From JAGWBG01 sp034421095 (GTDB lineage: Bacteria > Chloroflexota > Dehalococcoidia > Lucifugimonadales > JAGWBF01), in the NCBI GenBank assembly GCA_034421095.1, contig DAOUKR010000036.1, forward strand, positions 36,150-100,149: DNA of 64,000 nucleotides, written 5' to 3'. The notes under the pieces were generated by a model that saw only the letters and a program-made list of their open reading frames with translations, was not told the DNA's origin and did not search any database. Below are positions 24,635 through 32,793 of the stretch, piece after piece. Every line of letters starts with the position of its first letter. Position 1 is the stretch's first letter. Made by a program: the position numbers and the translations under genes.

Positions 24635-25111
24635 ATGGCAGCAGAAATAGGAAATATGGCCCCGGACTTTACCCTCACTTCCGGGGATAACGAGAAGATT
24701 AGCCTCGGCCAGTACCGGGGAAAGAAGCACGTGGTGCTCTCCTTTCATATTTTTAACTTCACATCCGGGTGAACAAACCAGGCCACCTCGTTCCGCCTGT
24801 ACAACAGTCGGCTCGAGGAGAGGGATGCCCAGGTACTGGGCATAAGCTGTGACCACGCGGCCTCTCACCGGATGTGGTCGGCAAGTATGGGGGGGTTGCC
24901 TTACCCGGAGCTTGCCGACTTCCACCCCAAGGGAGAGGTGAGCCAGGCCTACGACCTATGGGACCCCGAGCGAGGGGCCAGCCGCAGGGCAGTCGTCATT
25001 GTAGACAAGGATGGCGTAGTCCGTTACCGGAAGGTCTATTCTGCCCCTCACCTTCCCGACATGGAGGAAGTCCTACGTGAGGTGGAGCAGCTAGGCCCAA
25101 TCAACGCCTAG
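24635..25111 (+). CDS. Peroxiredoxin (AhpC/TSA-like) with UGA at the active-site position: probable selenoprotein
   Basis: Reading 24635-25111 as one frame gives 158 residues interrupted only by TGA at 24770-24772, codon 46. Before it: MAPDFTLTSGDNEKISLGQY and HVVLSFHIFNFTSG; after it: TNQATSFRLYNSRLEERDA, VLGISCDHAASHRMW, LPYPELADFHPKGEVSQAY and SRRAVVIVDKDGVVRYRKVY. This is a complete peroxiredoxin-type thioredoxin fold. The TGA sits exactly where T-x-x-C holds the peroxidatic cysteine, so selenocysteine (TSGU) is the simplest reading. A candidate SECIS hairpin follows at once. The enzyme would reduce peroxides using thiol partners. The ATG has GGAGGA ten bases upstream. The alternative, a single nonsense mutation, is less likely because both halves are otherwise undamaged. 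Confidence 0.8.
24779..24799 (+). promoter_or_regulatory. Candidate bacterial SECIS hairpin after the UGA codon
   Basis: Starting seven bases after the TGA codon, CAGGC (24779-24783) pairs perfectly with GCCTG (24795-24799) around an 11-base loop, CACCTCGTTCC. The loop carries a GU pair of neighbours, at about positions 21 and 22 counted from the U of UGA. Bacterial SECIS elements are small hairpins inside the reading frame with a G/U apical loop at a similar distance, recognised by SelB. The short stem makes this a candidate only. Confidence 0.45.
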
Positions 25112-25147
25112 AAGGCTTACGTGTGTATGTGTGAAGGAGGCTAGAGA

Positions 25148-26584
25148 ATGTCACAGAACGATCTGGCTTTAATGGCCCACCTTATGCGTCGCGCCGGGTT
25201 CGGGGCTACCCGGGATGAGTTGGAAAGCCACCTGGCCAAGGGCTACGAGGCAACGGTGGAGGAGCTATTGCATCCCGAGAACGCTCCGCCGTCCATAGAT
25301 GACGAAGACCTTGTCCGGCGCTACCACGTGGACATAAACAGCCTGATGTTGATAGAAAGCTGCCAGACGTACTGGCTGTACCGCATGATTAACACGGCGC
25401 GGCCACTGGAGGAGAAGCTGGCCCTTTTCTGGCACGGCGTGTTCGCTACCGGATATACGAAGCTCAATCACCCAAAGGCTATCCTCCATCAGGTCGAGAT
25501 GTTCCGCCGATATGGACTTGGAAGCTTTCATACATTGTTGGTACAACTTTCCAGAGACCCCGCGATGATTTTCTGGCTGGACAACAAGGATAATCACAAG
25601 GACGGGGTGAATGAGAATTATGGCCGTGAACTGCTTGAGTTGTTCTCAATGGGGGTGGGAAACTACACCGAGGACGACGTGAGACAGGCTTCCCGCGCCT
25701 TCACCGGCTGGACTATCCGCAATGTACCTTACATGGCATCACGCAATGCCCGAGACTCCGTATGGCCCTATGGACGCTTGGACTGGCAGTTCCAGTACAG
25801 GGAGGACGACCACGACGACGCAGAAAAGACCTTTCTGGGACAAACCGGAGCCTTTAATGGCGAAGACATCATAGACATCATCTGCCGGCAGCAAGCGGCC
25901 GGCAGGTTCATCGCTCGACATCTGTACAATTTCTTCGTGGCCGACGAGCCCCAGGTCCCGGCCTGGCAAACCGTCCCTCCCCGGGACCCTGAAGCCATTG
26001 ACATCCTCACGGACGCCTACTTCAAGCATGACTACGATATTCGCTCGGTGTTGCGCGTCTTGTTCAACTCGGATTTCTTCAAGAACGCCGCCTTCGCCAA
26101 GGTCAAAAGCCCTACCGAGCTCGTGGTCGGGACCGCACGCATGGCCGGGGGATACCGGTTCCCCGAACTGGACGACATTCAGCTTGCGCTCCGAACAGGC
26201 TTCATGGGACAGCAGCTTCTGGACCCGCCCAGCGTCGAAGGCTGGCATACGGGCACCGAGTGGATATTCACCGGGGGGCTGGTGGACCGCATCAACTTCG
26301 CAGTTGAGCAATTTAGGGACATATCACAGCCCGGAGTCAGGTCTATCGTAAACAGGATCAGAGCCGAGGGAGACGTCATATCGCCTGAGCGTATGGTGGA
26401 CACCTGCCTGGACTTGCTGGGTCCCCTCGCCGTATCAGAGACCACCAGACAGGAGCTGCTGGCTCACGCATCGTCGGGCGGTGAAATCCTGTTCGACACC
26501 GAGGAGAATGCTCACTCATCAGCACAGCGAATCAAGGAGATACTGCAGCTTATTGTTCCTACCAGGGAGTACCAGTTGGCCTGA
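25148..26584 (+). CDS. DUF1800-family protein
   Basis: 478 residues with the typical DUF1800 opening LMRRAGFGATRDELESHLAK. It continues with LALFWHGVFATGYTKL, NENYGRELLELFSMGVGNYT and the C-terminal SVEGWHTGTEWIFTGG. The family is of unknown function. It is widespread in environmental bacteria, often paired with DUF1501 proteins; here no DUF1501 gene follows, and an NHL propeller takes that place. No signal peptide is evident, although many relatives are exported. GAAGGAGG lies about ten bases before the ATG. It is 36 bases after the selenoprotein gene. Confidence 0.9.
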   Translation: MSQNDLALMAHLMRRAGFGATRDELESHLAKGYEATVEELLHPENAPPSIDDEDLVRRYHVDINSLMLIESCQTYWLYRMINTARPLEEKLALFWHGVFATGYTKLNHPKAILHQVEMFRRYGLGSFHTLLVQLSRDPAMIFWLDNKDNHKDGVNENYGRELLELFSMGVGNYTEDDVRQASRAFTGWTIRNVPYMASRNARDSVWPYGRLDWQFQYREDDHDDAEKTFLGQTGAFNGEDIIDIICRQQAAGRFIARHLYNFFVADEPQVPAWQTVPPRDPEAIDILTDAYFKHDYDIRSVLRVLFNSDFFKNAAFAKVKSPTELVVGTARMAGGYRFPELDDIQLALRTGFMGQQLLDPPSVEGWHTGTEWIFTGGLVDRINFAVEQFRDISQPGVRSIVNRIRAEGDVISPERMVDTCLDLLGPLAVSETTRQELLAHASSGGEILFDTEENAHSSAQRIKEILQLIVPTREYQLA

Positions 26585-26628
26585 TGCTATGAACGGAGTG
26601 CCCATATCTTGTCAAAGGCGGTACAGAG

Positions 26629-27681
26629 ATGAGCACGAGCACCCAGGGTATGCTAGGATACAGCCACACAGTCGGCTTCTACGGGCTAATCGGCAGGGGG
26701 TTCAACAACCCCGTCGACCTGGCCTTTGACCGTGACGGGGTCATGTACGTGTTGAACCGTGCCGGTGCGGATACGGAAGTGCGGATGTACTACAAGCGGG
26801 TCACAATCTGCACCGTAGACCAGGTCTTTCTCAGCGAGTTCAGCAGTGGAGGCACCGGAGACGGCCAGATTATGTGGCCCTCTTCGATCGCTATTGATAG
26901 GGACGGGAACGTTTACGTATCCGATGAGGCCCTTCAGCGAATATCCATCTTCGACAAGAAGGGGACGTTCCTTGGCAAGTGGGGTACCAAAGGTACGGGA
27001 GACGGCGAGTTTGACCGCCCCGCGGGTCTCGTCTTTGACAAGGATGACAACCTCCTGCTGGTTGACGGCCTGAACAACCGCATCCAGCGATTCACCAAGG
27101 AGGGACGGCATCTAGGCTCATGGGGCCGGTCTGGCACAAGAGACGGCGAGTTTAACACACCCTGGGGTATTACAGTTGACCAGACGGGTAACGTATACGT
27201 GGCAGACTGGCGCAACGACCGTATCCAGAAATTCGACGAGGATGGGCACCATCTCGCCAGCTTCGGTACGTCGGGCCGGGGAGACGGAGAGTTCCGCCGG
27301 CCGTCCGGGGTAGCCGTTGACCAGGAGGGTAATATCTTCGTTGCCGACTGGGGAAACGAGCGCGTCCAGATGCTTGGCGCAGACGGCAGCTTCCGGGCCA
27401 AGTACCGGGGCGATTCAGGACTTTCCAAGTGGTCCGAGGAGTATTTCGTCCCCAACAGAGACGAGCTTGAGGAACGGGAGAAGGCGAACCTGGAACCTGA
27501 GCTAGACCTGTTCCCTCCCTCGACCAGCCTTGGGCAAATGGACAATTACCTGCGAGATGAGTCGGCCAGCATAGAGAAGCTGTTCTGGGGGCCGGTTGCC
27601 GTCAAAGTGGATAGTCAGGGCAGGCTCTACGTCGTAGAGAGTTGTCGCCACCGCATTCAGGTCTATAGTAAAGGGCGCTGA
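26629..27681 (+). CDS. NHL-repeat beta-propeller protein
   Basis: 350 residues with successive NHL blades, each with a near-identical GTGDGEFDRPAGLVFDKD or GTRDGEFNTPWGITVDQTG type start followed by NVYVADWRNDRIQKFDEDG and similar. Five to six blades are visible (e.g. around residues 70, 120, 165, 212 and 320). They are separated near the end by a charged, non-repeat insertion (about residues 275-305). NHL propellers bind proteins or small molecules; some are lyases, but no such active site is obvious. No signal peptide. It is the last gene of the plus-strand run, 44 bases after DUF1800 and convergent with the glycoside hydrolase gene. Confidence 0.9.
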   Translation: MSTSTQGMLGYSHTVGFYGLIGRGFNNPVDLAFDRDGVMYVLNRAGADTEVRMYYKRVTICTVDQVFLSEFSSGGTGDGQIMWPSSIAIDRDGNVYVSDEALQRISIFDKKGTFLGKWGTKGTGDGEFDRPAGLVFDKDDNLLLVDGLNNRIQRFTKEGRHLGSWGRSGTRDGEFNTPWGITVDQTGNVYVADWRNDRIQKFDEDGHHLASFGTSGRGDGEFRRPSGVAVDQEGNIFVADWGNERVQMLGADGSFRAKYRGDSGLSKWSEEYFVPNRDELEEREKANLEPELDLFPPSTSLGQMDNYLRDESASIEKLFWGPVAVKVDSQGRLYVVESCRHRIQVYSKGR

Positions 27682-27706
27682 GACCTACACAGCCAGATAT
27701 GACAAC

Positions 27707-28939
27707 CTACATATCCAGAACGATGGTGGACCACCCGAAGTCCCGCGCACCGTAGGGTTCGCCGTCATAGGGGTTGTAATACTCCCTGAACCCGCCGCTC
27801 TCAATCAACCGATGGCTCGCTCCCACGATGTGGTCGGCAAGCTCATGGTAGCCATGTCGCCTCAGGGCGTGGCTCAGGAACCAGTTGGTGTTCATCCAGG
27901 TTGGGCCGCGCCAGATGAAGCCGTGGGGGTTCCCGGGCATGAACTTTGGCTCCGACGCCGATACCGACGGCAGGGGGTAGGGCAGCCAGAAATGGTCCGG
28001 GGAGGTGAGCAGACCCTCCACGAGTCGGCGGACGAATTCTCCGGGCAAGTCATCCAGTATCAGGGGCATCAACGAGCTGATGGTTATGACCTTGACCGAT
28101 CTCTCGGCAACCCCTGACAGGTCAAAGAAGGCACCGACCTCCTGGTCCCAGCACTTGCTTATCAGGGCGTCACGGGACCTATCCGCCTCCCTTGCGAATT
28201 CGCTACCGTCCTCCCCAACACTCGCCATGAGTCTGACCAGGGACCGCAGGCCAAAGACGTATATCGAGTTGACAAGCACGTCCTCAACGTTGAACAGGTC
28301 GGCCTGTAGTATTCTCCTGTCATCGCCTCGAATTGGCTCATAGGCCTGGTAGAGTTTCGTCAGCTCCCTTATAAACCCCTGATTGGTAAGTTCCTCCAGG
28401 TGAAGATCGTCATCGTACTTGGGTGAGCAGTCTATCCCCGACTCCTCGGGCTGGAGAATCGCTATGAGGCCGTCATCATCCGGATCCCGGTTCTCCCTGA
28501 GCCACCGATAGTAGGATTTCAGGGTTGGGACGGCGTTGCGCAGGAAGCCTTCGTCTCCGGTGGCCTGGTACACCCGTTCCACCGCATACGCTATGATAGG
28601 GGGCTGGATGGTGGAGCTATAGTAGGGAGACGTGCGGCCTACCAGGTTGTGGCTCAGAAATTCGTCCCGTTTCTCCAGTTCCCAGAAAATCATGTGAGGG
28701 ATGAAACCCGAAGGCAAGGCCGTACTCAAAAGTGTAGCAAGCTCCGCCTTGGCTAGCTCCTTATCCAGGTGGATGAGGGCTATGGAGTGAAAACAGGAGT
28801 CCCAGAACCACTGGAAGGGGTAACTCCGCAGGGCGGGGCACACGAAGGTATACTCCTTTCCATTCCAGTCAGCCCTGCCCTGTCGAAGATTGCCTAAGAG
28901 AATTCTGCGTGCTCCGGCCTCCAAAGCCTCTCTATCCAT
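27707..28939 (-). CDS. Glycoside hydrolase, GH63/GH37-like (alpha/alpha barrel)
   Basis: About 410 residues with an (alpha/alpha)6 barrel pattern. Recognisable segments are YPFQWFWDSCFHSIALIHLD, SGFIPHMIFWE, SPYYSSTIQPPIIAYAVERV, DPDDDGLIAI and the C-terminal GFIWRGPTWMNTNWFLSHAL and GAR-DFGWSTIVLDM. These match GH63-type trehalase and glucosylglycerate/mannosylglycerate hydrolases. It has no signal peptide, so an intracellular compatible solute or oligosaccharide is the likely substrate. ATG 28939 with GGAGGA seven bases upstream is preferred; an alternative TTG at 28963 overlaps the upstream glycosyltransferase stop. The adjacent glycosyltransferase suggests a make-and-break pair for one glycoside. 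Confidence 0.85.
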   Translation of the reverse strand: MDREALEAGARRILLGNLRQGRADWNGKEYTFVCPALRSYPFQWFWDSCFHSIALIHLDKELAKAELATLLSTALPSGFIPHMIFWELEKRDEFLSHNLVGRTSPYYSSTIQPPIIAYAVERVYQATGDEGFLRNAVPTLKSYYRWLRENRDPDDDGLIAILQPEESGIDCSPKYDDDLHLEELTNQGFIRELTKLYQAYEPIRGDDRRILQADLFNVEDVLVNSIYVFGLRSLVRLMASVGEDGSEFAREADRSRDALISKCWDQEVGAFFDLSGVAERSVKVITISSLMPLILDDLPGEFVRRLVEGLLTSPDHFWLPYPLPSVSASEPKFMPGNPHGFIWRGPTWMNTNWFLSHALRRHGYHELADHIVGASHRLIESGGFREYYNPYDGEPYGARDFGWSTIVLDM

Positions 28940-28959
28940 ACCCTTCTCCTCCGAGAACC

Positions 28960-30144
28960 TCAAGCTACTGACCAGGCCGAATCATATAGCTCAAGGTAGC
29001 GTTGAGCCACCACAGGCCAGGTGAACTCGGATAGTGCGTACTCCCTTCCGTCATTGCCCAGGTCCCTTCGCCGGTCTTCATCGTTGACCAGACTCACAAG
29101 CGCATCAATCGCCGCCTGCTCGTGGAAAGCGGGGACCACCACGGAACCCCTATTTAGAAGCTCCCGATTAGCACCCACGTCGTGGGTGAGGACCGGAAGC
29201 CCGCAGGCCATAGCCTCGAAATATACCAGTCCAAATGCTTCATACCTGGAAAAGAGGGCGAAGATGTCGCTCCTGACATACCACTTCTGCAAATCCTCAT
29301 CGTTGAGCTCACCAGTAATGATTACCTCATCCTCCAGTCTCCAGTCCCGGACAGTGCGCCGTATCTCGGCCTCGCCTCCTTCATCCCTGCCGACAAGCAC
29401 GAGACGAGCGGGACGCTGAAAACGTGGCCTAGCCTGCCGATAGACGTTCAGCAACCACATCTGCCCCTTGTGATAACCCAACCGCCCCACACAGAGGATG
29501 TGCACTCTACCTTCCACCCCTACCGGATACTCGTTGGAGGTCTCCGTGTCCCCTCCATTGGGGGCATTCACTCCCCAACCGATAACGGACATCTTCTCCT
29601 CCGGCACCTGGTACGCCTTCTGCACCCGACTTCTCTCCATCTCCGTCAGCGCCACCACCTTATCCACGACTCGACACAGGGGAACATTGAACAGTCGGAG
29701 CCACTGACGGCTCCAGGGTAAAGTGTGGAAAGATGGAGTGAAGACAAGCCGGGCCCTCCGTCGCGCCCAGAACCAGGACCAGAGGTGCCCCCAGAACCAG
29801 CCGTCTCCCACGAAGTGAATTACGGTAGGGTCAAACTCCTGCAAATACCGACGTATCTGACTTGGAGGGAACCAGACCAACGGCACAGAGTACAACGGGA
29901 TGGACTTGAGGGGAAAGCTGGACAAGCGAAGGATAGTGATACCTTCCGGGGTAATCTCTCTGTCCTGCCAGTCGGGGTGTGGGACCCTGGGGAAAGCGTA
30001 TTTGCCGGTTAGAACGCCTACTGCTTCCACCCGGGGAGAGTTCAGATACTGGAAGGCCAGTCCTTCGATGGCCCGCTCAATTCCCCCCAGGTACGGCCTG
30101 AAGTAGGGCGTCAGGAACAGGACCCGTACCCCTCTGGAACTCAC
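28960..30144 (-). CDS. Glycosyltransferase family 4
   Basis: 394 residues of GT-B fold. The N-terminus VLFLTPYFRPYLGGIERAIE is the acceptor domain with the glycine loop. The C-terminal domain has VHILCVGRLGYHKGQMWLLN, RLVLVGRDEGGEAEIRR and the sugar-nucleotide-binding FSRYEAFGLVYFEAMACGLP with the E-x7-E motif. It transfers a sugar from a nucleotide donor with retention; the acceptor is unknown. The start is GTG. It is 20 bases upstream of the GH63-like gene, so the pair likely works on the same glycoside. The 250 bases upstream are non-coding. Confidence 0.9.
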   Translation of the reverse strand: MSSRGVRVLFLTPYFRPYLGGIERAIEGLAFQYLNSPRVEAVGVLTGKYAFPRVPHPDWQDREITPEGITILRLSSFPLKSIPLYSVPLVWFPPSQIRRYLQEFDPTVIHFVGDGWFWGHLWSWFWARRRARLVFTPSFHTLPWSRQWLRLFNVPLCRVVDKVVALTEMERSRVQKAYQVPEEKMSVIGWGVNAPNGGDTETSNEYPVGVEGRVHILCVGRLGYHKGQMWLLNVYRQARPRFQRPARLVLVGRDEGGEAEIRRTVRDWRLEDEVIITGELNDEDLQKWYVRSDIFALFSRYEAFGLVYFEAMACGLPVLTHDVGANRELLNRGSVVVPAFHEQAAIDALVSLVNDEDRRRDLGNDGREYALSEFTWPVVAQRYLELYDSAWSVA

Positions 30145-30395
30145 GTATTAACCCCATATATGCACGAGGCTGGTCAACCCCATTTCGTTGCGATTACGAA
30201 CGTAGTTCTTCCGGTGGAAAGGAATCGAGGACGAGGGCCTCGGAATAGTTGCCATGCTACGCTCCGCTTGCCAGTGTGTCAACCCTGTAGGGATGAGGTG
30301 CACCGCCACATCACCCTCACCTCAATGCTCTCCCGCCGAGGGGGAGGAAGTGTGCCCATATCTTAATTAGACACCGACACCATCTATACCTACCT
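30145..30395. other. Gene-free gap with a short repeat fragment
   Basis: No convincing reading frame. Bases about 30310-30350 (CACCCTCACCTCAATGCTCT, then CCCGCCGAGGGGGAGG) resemble part of the repeat at 2378-2474 and 15134-15267. The rest holds nothing I recognise. Confidence 0.5.
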
Positions 30396-30644
30396 CTATA
30401 TCTTGTAACGGAAGAATGCGTTGGCACCTTGCCCAGGACCCGTTCTGTCTAGAAGTTCCAGATTAGCGAGCTCGAGGAATTTATTCGAACCCAAAGCCCC
30501 ACATACGGCGGGCATGCGATTTACCAGATTCGTGCCTCTGCTTACGTCGCCAGCCCGAATCGTCACATCTGACCGTCCCTTGTGTCGGGCTGGCTCCACG
30601 TAATTTTCTAAGGCATATTGTCTGATTTTATCTGCCAAGGTCAT
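30396..30644 (-). CDS. Small protein of unknown function
   Basis: 82 residues, MTLADKIRQYALENYVEPAR at the start and GTNLVNRMPAVCGALGSNKF, then FLELANLELLDRTGPGQGAN to the end. The pattern (helix, then two helices around NRMPAVCGALGS, then a beta turn) suggests a small winged-helix or DNA-binding fold, but I cannot name the family. GAAGGA lies about twelve bases upstream of the ATG. It may be a free-standing version of a domain found fused to nucleases; that is a guess. It sits alone downstream of cinA on the same strand. Confidence 0.55.
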   Translation of the reverse strand: MTLADKIRQYALENYVEPARHKGRSDVTIRAGDVSRGTNLVNRMPAVCGALGSNKFLELANLELLDRTGPGQGANAFFRYKI

Positions 30645-30731
30645 TGGGGTTGTATTCCTTCAAGAGGCCCTTTCCAACTCGCGTTTCTCCAAAGAAAGCA
30701 GGCGTTTGAAAATTAGTTCCAGGGCCTTCGT

Positions 30732-31979
30732 TCACAGAGCACTCAGCAGCCGCCGAAGCTCTATGAGGGCAGTGGATGCCCCACGGCGTCTTATTGTGGT
30801 CCGTCTTGGGGGGAGGCGGCCCGGGAAGTGCCTTACGGACTCATCCAAAGCTATGGCTATATGCACCGTGCCCCAGGGTTCCGAGGACGCCACCGCTCTA
30901 TCCCCTTCCTCCTCGGGACTTAACGCTCCAGTCACACCAATACCTATGTCGGCCCCGAACTGCTGCCTGGCAGCCTGAGCCATAGCTTCCGCCGATTCCT
31001 GGCTGGCGACGCCATGTTTCTCTATTGCTTTGGCTACCAGAACATCGGAGATGGCAGGTTCCCTACCGTAGAGCACCAGGCCCCCCATGTAATAAGAGGA
31101 GCTACCGGGAACGTCCGTGATACTGCTGGCCAGAAGCCCGCCCGTGCAAGATTCCATGGTGGCAAGGGTAAGGTTCCGCTCCATCAGAAGCAGCCCTAGC
31201 GCCTGCTCAGGGGTCTCATCGTCGTATCCCCAGATGTACGGCCCTACGATAGAAGCCAGCCCATCCTCCACGGGTTGAATGAGTTCCCTTGCCGACGCCT
31301 CATCGGAGGCCCTGGCTATTATCCGCAGGTGTATACCGTCGGACTTGGCATAAATACCCAGATACGGGTTCTCCCTGCCCAGGTACTGAGATACCATCTC
31401 GTCAAGCCCTCCCTCAGATAGGCCCGTGGTCTTGATGTTACGTGTCAGAATAACTTCGCCTCTCACTACTTGAAGCAGCCTGGGGACTACCTCCTCCGCC
31501 CATATCCCTTGCATCTCCGCCGGAGGCCCCGGCATGGAGACGATGAGCTTCCCCTCCTTCTCTACCCACCACCCCGGCGCAGTGCCTCGGCGGTTTGGTA
31601 TGGACCTGGCTGACGGGATCAGAGTAGCCTGCTTGATATTGGTGGCCGGCATATCCATGCCTCGGCCCTGGAAGTACCCTTTCAGATCCTCAAGCAAGGC
31701 GTCTTCTACCGTCATCTCCTCACCGAGGCACTTGGCAATCGCTTCACGGGTCAGGTCGTCCTGGGTGGGACCCAAGCCGCCGGTGGTGAAGATGGCATCG
31801 GAACGGCCAAGTCCCCTGGCAAAGGTTTCCGACAGCATGTCCAGGTTGTCTCCGACTTGGGAGACCCATTGCAAGTCTATGCCCAGTTGGGGCAGCCGGG
31901 AGGCGATAAATGAGGCGTTGGTGTCTGTCAATTCTCCCATCAACAACTCAGTGCCAATGGACACAATCTCAGCTTTCAC
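30732..31979 (-). CDS. cinA: CinA family protein (nicotinamide-nucleotide amidase / competence-damage protein)
   Basis: 415 residues, full length with both domains. The N-terminal MoaB/CinA domain reads KAEIVSIGTELLMGELTDTN and FTTGGLGPTQDDLTREAIA. The C-terminal CinA domain has LLLMERNLTLATMESCTGGL, SYYMGGLVLYG and IGIGVTGALSPEEEG, where the serine/threonine of the amidase site lies. The enzyme deamidates nicotinamide mononucleotide in NAD recycling; in some bacteria the gene is linked to competence and recA, which is not the case here. The start is GTG with GGAG six bases upstream. Confidence 0.95.
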   Translation of the reverse strand: MKAEIVSIGTELLMGELTDTNASFIASRLPQLGIDLQWVSQVGDNLDMLSETFARGLGRSDAIFTTGGLGPTQDDLTREAIAKCLGEEMTVEDALLEDLKGYFQGRGMDMPATNIKQATLIPSARSIPNRRGTAPGWWVEKEGKLIVSMPGPPAEMQGIWAEEVVPRLLQVVRGEVILTRNIKTTGLSEGGLDEMVSQYLGRENPYLGIYAKSDGIHLRIIARASDEASARELIQPVEDGLASIVGPYIWGYDDETPEQALGLLLMERNLTLATMESCTGGLLASSITDVPGSSSYYMGGLVLYGREPAISDVLVAKAIEKHGVASQESAEAMAQAARQQFGADIGIGVTGALSPEEEGDRAVASSEPWGTVHIAIALDESVRHFPGRLPPRRTTIRRRGASTALIELRRLLSAL

Positions 31980-32079
31980 AGGCCACTCCTCAGAGGTCTA
32001 AAGGCCCCTTACAAGTATCGCAGGAAGGAGTATATAGCGCGGGGGTCACAAACTCAATCGGGTGGTACGGGACCATCAA

Positions 32080-32652
32080 TCAGGTCCCGGCGGCATCCGA
32101 GATTTCGCTGCCCCCTTCATCTTCTTCAGATGGAGGGTAAGGAGGGTCGGTAGCCAGCTCGGAGATAACTTCACACCAGGAGGCTGCTATTGTGAACAGC
32201 CTCGTCGAACCTTCAAGCCTGGCATACCAGTTTTCACCATCGGGGGTAGGGTCTCCGAGGTCGAACCTCACCGGTTGGGAGCCGCTCTTGTCTACTATCT
32301 CTACTTTGGTCCGGGGTGGGTCAAATCCATACTCGGCAGGGTCATATATCTCAATATCCAGGGCACGGCTGGACCTGGGGCCGCTGAGAAGCAGGGTGGT
32401 GCCGGCCCAATCCTCTATAAATACGGGCGTGTCATTGCCGTCCTTAATCACCCACTGGTCACCCTCGTAGGCATAGTCAACGCGCTCTTCAATGTGGGTC
32501 ACGGATATTTGCCTGATGTCATCAAGATTGAGCTTGAAAAACCAGGGTTCTTGCTCTCTAGGCTCTTTGGTGTTCAGCACTTGTGTTATGCCGACGGTGC
32601 CACCAATGAGTATCAACACTACCACCAACAGAATGGAGAGCCTTACGTTCAT
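32080..32652 (-). CDS. DUF4340-domain membrane-anchored protein
   Basis: 190 residues: one N-terminal transmembrane helix (LSILLVVVLILIGGTVGITQ) and an extracytoplasmic domain with DIRQISVTHIEERV, WVIKDGNDTPVF and YGFDPPRTKVEI, followed by LGDPTPDGENWYARLEGS. This is the DUF4340 pattern, usually found next to GldG-type proteins, and here it follows the GldG gene by 141 bases. It is shorter than many DUF4340 proteins (300 or more), with one repeat only. It is probably an accessory factor of the membrane complex encoded upstream. Confidence 0.8.
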   Translation of the reverse strand: MNVRLSILLVVVLILIGGTVGITQVLNTKEPREQEPWFFKLNLDDIRQISVTHIEERVDYAYEGDQWVIKDGNDTPVFIEDWAGTTLLLSGPRSSRALDIEIYDPAEYGFDPPRTKVEIVDKSGSQPVRFDLGDPTPDGENWYARLEGSTRLFTIAASWCEVISELATDPPYPPSEEDEGGSEISDAAGT

Positions 32653-32793
32653 AGCTTACGCATCACTCCTGGAACCGGCACGGTTAGCTAAGGTTATTGG
32701 ATTGTCACCCTGAGTCCGCCTGCGCTGGATGAAGGGGCTAAAATCCCTCTTGCAAGCCACGGCCGATTCTCCAATCCATAGCACGACGGTTAC

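Noticed and set aside
24590..24772. Short 60-codon gene ending at TGA, treated as a separate protein
   Set aside because: The same frame continues for 113 codons with peroxiredoxin similarity beyond the TGA; a selenocysteine codon explains it better.
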